From positions 1 to 5,987 of the forward strand of contig SKRY01000173.1 of assembly GCA_007118235.1 (NCBI GenBank): a stretch of DNA of 5,987 nt, read 5' to 3'. The notes below the pieces were generated by a model. That model was not told where the DNA came from. It did not search any database and was given only the letters and a program-made list of their open reading frames with translations. The first letter of the stretch is position 1; each line of letters opens with the position of its first letter. A program made the translations under genes and the position numbers. This document shows positions 1 through 4,710 of the stretch, one piece after another. This stretch comes from Candidatus Hydrogenedentota bacterium (GTDB taxonomy: Bacteria > Hydrogenedentota > Hydrogenedentia > Hydrogenedentales > SLHB01).

Positions 1-1910
1 CCCTCGGGAAACTCGGGCAGCGGCAGCTCCCCCACCCCCTCGGTCATCCGCTCCTTCAGCTCGTCAAGGTAATCGGTATACACATCCCGGGGATCGGCGC
101 CATGGCGCTTGCAAACAGCCGCGGCCATTCCGACGACCTCGCCCATCATTCCGGTGGTCGCCTGCACGCGCACCGTGCCCAAGGCCACGTGCGTGACGCT
201 GATGTTTCGGCCCGCCATGAACAGGTTGTCCACGTTGCGCGAGTAGAGGCAACGATACGGGATGGCGTAGGGCTCAATCTCCGTATGCGGGGATCGCGCC
301 CGGAACTCCTCGCCGGGAAACTGCTCAACCTGATCGTGCCGGGGCCGGTGCAAATCGATGGGCCACGTGGTGGTCACCGATGCGTCGGGAAACTCGCGCT
401 GCTCCTCGATATCCTGCTGCTGAAGGATCACATCCCCCAACAAGCGCCGGGACTCCCGCTTGCCGGCGATGTACGCCACCCACTCCAATTCCCGTGTGGC
501 GTACCGCGCCGCTTCCTCCGGATCCCGAACTCGGTTCTTCTGGTACGCCCAGTTGCCAAACACCGCCCGAAGCCCATGGTCCCGGATCTTTTCGAATTCG
601 TCGACCATGTGCCAATAGTACCCCGTTTCCCAGTTCCACCCGCCATCGGTGGCCCCCTGGTAGTTCTCCTCGGTGAATTGGATGGCCCAGGGCGTCTCGG
701 GGAACGGCGTCACCTCGCCGGCCTCCTTGGACCGCCACATCACCGAGGCCCCCATGACCAAGCCGTCCGGCGTCTCGGGCGCCAAGGACTCGCCCGTCTC
801 ATCGCGGCCCTCCCGCCCATGGCGGTAGTCCGCGCCCGCCAGATACCCGACGTTGCCGTCGCCCGTGCAGTCCGCGAAACACGGCGCCGCCAAGCGGATT
901 CGGCGGCCCGTGTGAGCATCCTGAGCCACCACGGCCACAATGCGCCTTCCGTCGAGTTCGACCTCGTTCACTCGCATGTTGAGGAGCAACTCCACGCCGC
1001 TTTCCCCACGCACAACCTCCAACTTCTTCTCGTCTTGGTAATCCTCGGCCGGTTCAGCGTTCGTCGCCGCCACGGGACTCAACTCATGCACCACGCCGCC
1101 AAGCGCGGGATACGGCGGCATATAGATCCGTCCGAAAAGCGGGCCAACGCGGACTTCGGAACTGTTGTTCCCCCCCAGCACGGGGCGATCCTGAGCCAGC
1201 GCCGCAACCGATAACCCCAACCGCGACGCGGAAATCGCCGCGCACATGCCCGCGATACCGCCCCCGACCACGACCAGGTCGTACGTTCCACCGTCCTCGG
1301 GCGTTTCCGGGTAACCAAGCAGCTCACGGCGGAATCGGGCCAGATCCTCGCCCTCGTTCGGCGGAGTGAAATCGCTGTCCGTCGTGAACACGATGGCGTC
1401 GCAGCGGCCGTTGAAGCCCGTGAGATCGCACAGGGCTACCTCAACTTCCAGGTTGTCCTCGCTAATGTCAACAACGCCCCCTTCTTGCCAATCCCATGCC
1501 TCTCCGTTCGTGCCGAACACGATGGGCAGCGGTTCTCTGTTCACGAGCACCTGGAACCGACCCGGCGAGGTGGGCGCATCGAACGTCGCGCCCCAGTCCC
1601 TCGTGCGCACCAATACGCGATACCGGCCCGCCGCGGGAAACGCCACGTGCGTCACCGCATCCTCCACCGGGCGTCCCAATCCATGGGCCATCAAGAAGGG
1701 CGAGCCCATCTGATCCATCATCTGCGTGTCATTCACCCAGCCCCCGAACTCCTGGAAACCCTCCGCCTCCACGAGCACCGTATGCTCCGCCGTATTCCCC
1801 CATGCCCGGGAAGGCTTAACCGCCAATCCATATTTCGCCCCAGCCGCGCCAGCGGCCGCCGTGGCAAGGAACTGCCGCCGGGTCACATTCGATGAACGTT
1901 TCGTTGTCAT
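1..1910 (-). CDS. Tat-exported FAD-dependent oxidoreductase (FAD_oxidored-like), C-terminus beyond the window
   Basis: The frame is open for 636 codons from the ATG at 1910 and has no stop before the left edge. The start is fixed by an AAGGAGG site 5 nt upstream. Residues 8-17 (NVTRRQFLAT) are a twin-arginine signal, followed by an Ala-rich stretch and a plausible cleavage after A36, so export to the periplasm is expected. Residues about 43-195 form an extra module (VEAEGFQEFGGW, MGSPFLMAHGLG, LCDLTGFNGRCDAIVF) that I read as a beta-sandwich, carbohydrate-binding-like domain. The Rossmann dinucleotide site GGGIAG is at 216-221, followed by VLGGNNSSEVRV (244-255), DCTGDG (347-352), GKRESRRLLGDVIL and a C-terminal FAD motif MAGRNISVTHVALGT (565-579). 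These are hallmarks of the FAD_oxidored family (PF12831). The family is common in polysaccharide-degrading PVC and related bacteria. The substrate is unknown, and a role in sugar or glycan oxidation is inference. The gene is divergent from the next one. Confidence 0.93.
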   Translation of the reverse strand, partial: MTTKRSSNVTRRQFLATAAAGAAGAKYGLAVKPSRAWGNTAEHTVLVEAEGFQEFGGWVNDTQMMDQMGSPFLMAHGLGRPVEDAVTHVAFPAAGRYRVLVRTRDWGATFDAPTSPGRFQVLVNREPLPIVFGTNGEAWDWQEGGVVDISEDNLEVEVALCDLTGFNGRCDAIVFTTDSDFTPPNEGEDLARFRRELLGYPETPEDGGTYDLVVVGGGIAGMCAAISASRLGLSVAALAQDRPVLGGNNSSEVRVGPLFGRIYMPPYPALGGVVHELSPVAATNAEPAEDYQDEKKLEVVRGESGVELLLNMRVNEVELDGRRIVAVVAQDAHTGRRIRLAAPCFADCTGDGNVGYLAGADYRHGREGRDETGESLAPETPDGLVMGASVMWRSKEAGEVTPFPETPWAIQFTEENYQGATDGGWNWETGYYWHMVDEFEKIRDHGLRAVFGNWAYQKNRVRDPEEAARYATRELEWVAYIAGKRESRRLLGDVILQQQDIEEQREFPDASVTTTWPIDLHRPRHDQVEQFPGEEFRARSPHTEIEPYAIPYRCLYSRNVDNLFMAGRNISVTHVALGTVRVQATTGMMGEVVGMAAAVCKRHGADPRDVYTDYLDELKERMTEGVGELPLPEFPE

Positions 1911-1915
1911 GTGCG

Positions 1916-1922
1916 CCTCCTT
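1916..1922 (-). promoter_or_regulatory. Ribosome binding site of the FAD oxidoreductase gene
   Basis: On the minus strand AAGGAGG lies 5 nt before the ATG at 1910. It is a full anti-Shine-Dalgarno match. It decides the start, and that start places the twin-arginine motif at residues 11-12. Confidence 0.8.
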
Positions 1923-1934
1923 TTCATGCGCGGC

Positions 1935-1964
1935 AGTTTACGCTATTTCCAACCACATTCACAA
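1935..1964 (-). promoter_or_regulatory. Weak sigma70-like promoter candidate for the FAD oxidoreductase gene
   Basis: The minus strand has TTGTGA (1964-1959), an 18-nt spacer and TAAACT (1940-1935), each matching consensus at 4 of 6 positions. Transcription would begin near 1928, just upstream of the AAGGAGG site. This is consistent with a short leader but the boxes are weak. Confidence 0.25.
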
Positions 1965-2152
1965 AACCCCAAATCAACCCCCTTCTGTCGCTTTGCCCGG
2001 GCCGGATCGAACGAGGGGATATCCCACAACTCGCGGCCCGTGGAGGTGGAGACGTAATGTCATAGAGGACGCAAGACACGCTGGAGGCTCCCCTGAGCGA
2101 GGCTGGCTCGGCCGCTTTCCGCCAGGGCCGGGTTTGCGCACCGCGAGAACCG

Positions 2153-2181
2153 TTGTAACGAAGACTTTGGGGTGCTAACAT
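2153..2181 (+). promoter_or_regulatory. Sigma70-like promoter candidate for the PagL-like gene
   Basis: TTGTAA (2153-2158) and TAACAT (2176-2181) are separated by exactly 17 nt, each with 4 of 6 consensus matches. Transcription would start near 2188. A start codon at 2194 would then have almost no leader, whereas the ATG at 2242 would have a leader of about 54 nt containing a GAGGGA site. This supports the later start. Confidence 0.4.
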
Positions 2182-2241
2182 ACGCGTAGGACAATGCAGT
2201 TAACGGCGGCACGGCGACCGGTTGGCGAGGGATTTTCACTG

Positions 2242-2784
2242 ATGTTGAAAAAGCAAATTATGATGCTCGGAATTGCTGCGGCGGTTCTGGTGGCCGCCGC
2301 GCCCGCCGCGTCGGAATTCGATTGGGACGCTGGCCGCTGGCGCCTTGAATTGAGCGGCATGAGTGGCATGGATGAAGCGCCGAAATACGGCTCGGGTGAG
2401 ACCAAGGTCCAATTCCTTGCGGAGTACGAGTTTCCGGCCACACAACGGCTCAAGCTGGGCCTGCGCCTCACGCCGCTGCTCTATTACGACGGCCCGAATG
2501 AGAATGTTTATGGCGCGGGCCTCGGAGTGTCAACGCGGCTCTATGCGAGAAAAGTCACGTATACCGGCCCGTTTCTCGAAGGACACGTGGACGCGTTGGG
2601 CCATATCAACCGCTTCGAAGGGAACAACTCGAACATCAATTTCCAAAGCGGTTTCGGCTTGGGCTATCAGTGGAAAGGCGGTTGGAACTTGAAGCTTCAG
2701 TATGACCACATCTCGAACGCCAGTCTTGGGGACCGTAACTCGGGCGCCGACACCATGGGGCTGGCGGTGGGCTATCGATTCTGA
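2242..2784 (+). CDS. PagL-like lipid A 3-O-deacylase / acyloxyacyl hydrolase, outer membrane
   Basis: This 180-residue protein resembles the PagL family (PF09411), outer-membrane barrels that remove the 3-O acyl chain from lipid A. I chose the ATG at 2242 over the in-frame ATG at 2194 because it gives a textbook signal peptide (residues 1 to about 23: MLKKQ, hydrophobic Ala/Leu/Val core, APAAS) and has GAGGGA 9 nt upstream. The mature chain of about 157 residues alternates polar and hydrophobic residues as beta-strands do and ends in the aromatic GYRF typical of outer membrane proteins. The family signature HxSNA...N.G is HISNASLGDRNSGAD at 156-170. In P. aeruginosa PagL the catalytic residues are His126, Ser128 and Glu140. 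The same spacing here gives His156, Ser158 and Asp170, so the acid is Asp, not Glu. The usual NPG is NSG. Activity on lipid A is likely but not shown. The gene appears to be transcribed alone. Confidence 0.85.
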   Translation: MLKKQIMMLGIAAAVLVAAAPAASEFDWDAGRWRLELSGMSGMDEAPKYGSGETKVQFLAEYEFPATQRLKLGLRLTPLLYYDGPNENVYGAGLGVSTRLYARKVTYTGPFLEGHVDALGHINRFEGNNSNINFQSGFGLGYQWKGGWNLKLQYDHISNASLGDRNSGADTMGLAVGYRF

Positions 2785-2835
2785 GACAGCTACACCTTCT
2801 TCCGATTTCCATCCGCGCGAGAACCGCTCTTCCCC

Positions 2836-2862
2836 AGAGGCCCGGTTTCTGGCCGGGCTTCT
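2836..2862 (+). terminator. GC-rich hairpin downstream of the PagL-like gene
   Basis: AGAGGCCCGG (2836-2845) pairs with CCGGGCTTCT (2853-2862) around a 7-nt loop, giving a 10-bp stem with one G-U pair, 51 nt after the stop. No T-run follows on either strand, so it is only a candidate terminator or a 3'-end stabilising hairpin. Confidence 0.4.
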
Positions 2863-3026
2863 AGGCATAATACCGAAACGGTTCTATACCGGCCTACGGT
2901 TGGAGGGAGAGAAGGTGATAAGCTCCCCCCCGAAGCGCAGAGAGCGGCGAACGTTGCCTTCTTCGCCAACAGAGTTGAGACAGTTCCTTGCCGTAAATTA
3001 GTGTAAAGGGCGAGGAGCGAAGGACC

Positions 3027-3383
3027 ATGAAGAAATCGACAGAGAGAGATGATGTGATAGCCCGCCAGGAAGGCCGGGGTTTGGTCTCGGGCAATGGTGG
3101 CGGGGAGTCCCAGGCGTTGTCTGAGACCGGAGGGATTCCGGACCCGAAGGTGGAGCCGCGCGCGACCCGGCGTCATTTTTCGGCGGCGTACAAGGCGCGC
3201 ATCGTGGAGGAGCTTCAGGCGCGTATGGAACGGCCCGAGGATTTCCCCGATCAGCCCCATCCCGTCAATCAGCGCTACTTCGACCAACAGATGTGGAAGC
3301 TTAATGGCTTGGCCGAACGGCTTGAAGGCTTCGAACGCCGTCTCGAGAATCACCGGGAGATGCTTGAGAACGGCCGGGATTGA
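3027..3383 (+). CDS. Small protein with transposase OrfA-like N-terminus and C-terminal coiled coil
   Basis: This is a 118-residue soluble protein with no signal peptide. The start has AAGG at 3020-3023 and GAGGAG at 3012-3017. Residues 1-36 look disordered. Residues 37-62 (IPDPKVEPRATRRHF then SAAYKARIVEE) strongly resemble the region just before and including the first DNA-binding helix of IS transposase OrfA proteins, where DPEV...RRRFTAAYKLRILEE-type sequence is common. The expected next part of the helix-turn-helix (the EPG...LLRREGLYSSH region) is absent. In its place is a Pro/Asp-rich linker (64-82) and then a helix with hydrophobic residues at 92, 95, 99, 102, 106 and 113, a near-perfect heptad series suggesting a dimeric coiled coil at about 83-115. 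It may be a transposase remnant that gained a new tail, a domesticated DNA-binding protein, or an unrelated family. I cannot assign a function. No strong promoter was found in the 240 nt upstream; TTGAGA occurs near 2973 without a convincing -10. Confidence 0.6.
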   Translation: MKKSTERDDVIARQEGRGLVSGNGGGESQALSETGGIPDPKVEPRATRRHFSAAYKARIVEELQARMERPEDFPDQPHPVNQRYFDQQMWKLNGLAERLEGFERRLENHREMLENGRD

Positions 3384-3748
3384 GCCAAGGCGCATGGCAC
3401 ATGTCACGAGGCCCGCGTCACCATCCGCGGAGAGTTCCTCGCCGCGCTGTACGTGGCGGTAGGACCGTAGCGGCGGATTCCCCGCCAAGAACACAGCAAG
3501 GACCAGCCGCAACGGGAACAACGTGTCCCGCGTTGCGGCTGGTCCTCTTGCGTTCAGGCATTTTGATCGCCGTGCGCGCCGTAGGCGATAGCGAACCCCA
3601 GTCGCCCGATACGACGGCTTGCCGGGTGTTTACAACCCCCCTACCCCCTTCGTAGGAGTAAACGTGGCGCCCGCGTTCCAGGCGGCTTATTTGCCGACAG
3701 GATATCGGCCGGTACGACGCGTATTCCCCCCAGAGCGATGAGGCTGTC
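3384..3748. other. Gene-free stretch with hairpins
   Basis: No convincing coding frame is present on either strand. The region contains the perfect 16-bp hairpin at 3499-3546 and a weaker two-part inverted repeat at 3628-3663 (GTTTAC / GTAAAC outside CCTAC / GTAGG). At its right end, GGCTGT / ACAGCC (3742-3756) overlaps the stop codon of the small minus-strand ORF. It lies between the 3' ends of convergent genes, so terminators are expected here. Confidence 0.55.
3499..3546 (+). terminator. Perfect 16-bp stem hairpin between convergent genes
   Basis: AGGACCAGCCGCAACG (3499-3514) is an exact reverse complement of 3531-3546. The 16-nt loop can add a small inner GGA/TCC pairing. It sits 115 nt after the stop of the 118-residue gene and faces the 3' end of the minus-strand small ORF, which fits a shared transcription terminator. 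The downstream flank on the plus strand (CTCTTGCG) and on the minus strand (TGCTGTGTTCTTGG) is only moderately T-rich. A stable structured RNA end or a repeat-type palindrome is therefore an alternative. Confidence 0.55.
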
Positions 3749-3901
3749 TTACAGCCCGGAGGGGTCGTCCACCGGCGGGACGGGTGACTCCTTCCACAGG
3801 GGATCCTTGCCTTGTAGCAAAGGTATTGTCTTGAACAAGAGCTTCTCCGACGCTTCCGCCTGAAGCGGCATCTTCCTTGAGATCTGTGTTACATGCTTCA
3901 T
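3749..3901 (-). CDS. 50-residue hypothetical protein with strong ribosome binding site
   Basis: The ATG at 3901 is preceded by AGGAGGA 9 nt upstream and the frame closes with TAA at 3749. The product begins MKHVTQISRKMPLQAEASEK, continues with a short amphipathic stretch (LLFKTIPLLQ) and ends in a Pro/Asp-rich tail (PVPPVDDPSGL). There is no signal peptide, membrane segment or Cys. I do not recognise the family. The evidence for a real gene is the canonical Shine-Dalgarno, the acceptable length and charge pattern, and a promoter-like pair upstream at 4048-4076. It could be a small regulatory protein, a leader peptide or a precursor peptide. No modifying or export enzyme is next to it in the window, so a precursor role has no support. 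Confidence 0.5.
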   Translation of the reverse strand: MKHVTQISRKMPLQAEASEKLLFKTIPLLQGKDPLWKESPVPPVDDPSGL

Positions 3902-4041
3902 TGGTGCTGTTCCTCCTCTCGAAGATCCGTCCGCCGGGCATATCCTGCCCCGCTTGGGTTGCGGCGCGGTTCAAACACGGCGGAATCTCATCCTGCGGTG
4001 ACGGCGATCCGGCCGGCCCCGCGTTCTTGCATCCGTTGATG
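3902..4041 (-). other. Candidate 5' leader of the 50-residue ORF
   Basis: If transcription starts near 4041 from the promoter-like pair at 4048-4076, the small ORF has a leader of about 140 nt. That is long compared with the other genes here. The leader could fold a GCATC/GATGC hairpin with a 4-nt loop (4029-4042, at its very start) and has GC-rich blocks such as GGGGCCGGCCGG further on. I do not recognise a known riboswitch or RNA motif. The frame crossing it in the other phase starts at TTG and shows no domain. Confidence 0.25.
3911..3917 (-). promoter_or_regulatory. Ribosome binding site of the 50-residue ORF
   Basis: On the minus strand AGGAGGA lies 9 nt before the ATG at 3901. This is one of the two best Shine-Dalgarno matches in the window and the main reason to accept this small ORF. 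Confidence 0.55.
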
Positions 4042-4047
4042 CCCCAC

Positions 4048-4076
4048 AAGATACCATGCCGCGGGGCAAATGTTAA
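4048..4076 (-). promoter_or_regulatory. Sigma70-like promoter candidate for the 50-residue ORF
   Basis: The minus strand reads TTAACA (4076-4071, 5 of 6 matches), a 17-nt spacer and TATCTT (4053-4048, 4 of 6). The expected start is near 4041. The promoter lies just left of the inverted-repeat element at 4127-4260, and a disturbance by that insertion is possible. Confidence 0.4.
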
Positions 4077-4126
4077 GCATGGCGTGAACCCCTAATCACC
4101 GGGTACGTGCGCTGCTCCGGGGATCA

Positions 4127-4260
4127 ACATCCCCCTTGATCCCCCTTCCAAGGGGGAATTACCCTTCCAAAGCGGCCACACCGGGTGGGACGCAGTTCAC
4201 CACCAGGTTAGCGGATCAATTCCCCCTTTGAAGGGGGTGGCCCGAAGGGCCGGGGGATGT
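4127..4260. mobile_element. MITE-like inverted-repeat element (134 bp)
   Basis: The outer ends ACATCCCCC (4127-4135) and GGGGGATGT (4252-4260) are perfect inverted repeats. Inside them, CCCCCTTCCAAGGGGGAATT (4141-4160) and AATTCCCCCTTTGAAGGGGG (4218-4237) are inverted copies with 19 of 20 matches, and each is itself a palindrome. The right arm also carries a GGCCC-GAA-GGGCC hairpin (4239-4251); the left arm has only TTGAT at that place. The 57-bp centre is non-coding. Sequences of this style (CCCCCTT...AAGGGGG with a GGGGGATGT end) recur as intergenic repeats in several bacterial phyla. No transposase is present and I see no clear target-site duplication, so mobilisation in trans is an inference. 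Confidence 0.55.
4222..4237. repeat. Palindrome in the right arm of the inverted-repeat element
   Basis: CCCCCTT (4222-4228) pairs with AAGGGGG (4231-4237) around a 2-nt centre. Together with the neighbouring GGCCC/GGGCC hairpin (4239-4251) it could stop minus-strand transcription coming from the DUF4190 gene. Confidence 0.45.
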
Positions 4261-4314
4261 AAACGCCCCGCACACCGTCCTATCCGGCGATTGGCGAGGA
4301 AGGCGCGGCCCGCG

Positions 4315-4611
4315 CTACGCCATCGCTAGACCCATTATCCCGATGACGAAAATGACGTAGAGAATCCCCAGAATGAGCAAGGCCACGTTAATCCAGCCCA
4401 GGATGATCCCCGCCTTCGCCAGGCCATCGCCCGTTAGCGCTCCGGGCCGTCCCCGAATGTCGCCCAAGGCCGCATGCCCCAAGGGAATCGCGACAATCCC
4501 GAGGATGGCGCATGTAAACGGCCCCAGTATGCCCAGAACCAGCGACGCGATCGCCTTGCCCGAGGTTTCGGGCGCGTGTGGTATGTATTGTGGTGGATAC
4601 TCTTCGCTCAT
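4315..4611 (-). CDS. Small DUF4190-type membrane protein
   Basis: This 98-residue protein has a short Pro-rich cytoplasmic N-terminus (EYPPQYIPHAPETSG) and then two hydrophobic segments (about 20-46 and 67-96). They flank a conserved polar loop, GHAALGDIRGRPGALTGDGL (45-64), and AKAGIILGWI. The order SGKAIASLVLGILG, G...PLGHAALGxIrRxPgaltGxGlAxAGiiLG matches the DUF4190 family (PF13828), inner-membrane proteins of unknown role often found beside Pro-rich or zinc-ribbon segments. The length is normal for the stand-alone form. The start is followed directly by the family's usual layout. Ribosome binding is weak: GGGGACC is 5-11 nt before the ATG. It lies 99 nt downstream of the flippase stop on the same strand but has its own promoter. 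A GCGCG/CGCGC hairpin (4303-4315) abuts the stop. Confidence 0.87.
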   Translation of the reverse strand: MSEEYPPQYIPHAPETSGKAIASLVLGILGPFTCAILGIVAIPLGHAALGDIRGRPGALTGDGLAKAGIILGWINVALLILGILYVIFVIGIMGLAMA

Positions 4612-4627
4612 AACAGGGTCCCCATTT

Positions 4628-4656
4628 TATATAGCGCGGAAAGCAAGCGGCGTCAA
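4628..4656 (-). promoter_or_regulatory. Strong sigma70-type promoter of the DUF4190 gene
   Basis: The minus strand reads TTGACG (4656-4651, 5 of 6), a 17-nt spacer and TATATA (4633-4628) running into AAAT. The predicted start is near 4621, leaving only about 10 nt before the ATG at 4611. This promoter sits in the 99-nt gap after the flippase, so the DUF4190 gene can be expressed independently of it. Confidence 0.6.
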
Positions 4657-4710
4657 CGCCCCACAGACGCTATCATACAGATGGGAAGCCAAAATCGGAA
4701 ACGCCAAGCG

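Larger units (their letters stand above)
1911..2241. other. Divergent intergenic region
   Basis: This stretch separates the minus-strand oxidoreductase from the plus-strand deacylase-like gene. It holds one promoter candidate per strand (1935-1964 minus, 2153-2181 plus) and small GC-rich inverted repeats around 2109-2130 (CGGCC / GGCCG). The frames that cross it have no recognisable domain and no good ribosome binding site. I see no RNA gene. Confidence 0.6.

Noticed and set aside
102..1214. 370-residue plus-strand open frame
   Set aside because: It lies entirely antisense to the FAD oxidoreductase, whose frame carries clear family motifs. The plus-strand product is Arg/His/Pro-rich without any domain, as expected of a GC-rich shadow frame.
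1924..2181. 85-residue minus-strand frame in the divergent intergenic region
   Set aside because: There is no ribosome binding site or domain, and it overlaps the promoter candidates of both flanking genes.
2790..3521. 243-residue minus-strand open frame
   Set aside because: It covers the opposite strand of the 118-residue gene and both hairpins, has no recognisable domain and no good ribosome binding site. The plus-strand frame has a ribosome binding site and a regular heptad pattern.
3628..3663. Two-part inverted repeat GTTTAC/GTAAAC and CCTAC/GTAGG as a terminator or operator
   Set aside because: The paired blocks are short and separated by unequal internal loops. Chance is a reasonable explanation, so it is only mentioned under the gene-free stretch.
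3687..4049. 120-residue minus-strand frame starting at TTG
   Set aside because: It overlaps the 50-residue ORF in another phase, has a poor start and no ribosome binding site, and a low-complexity composition.
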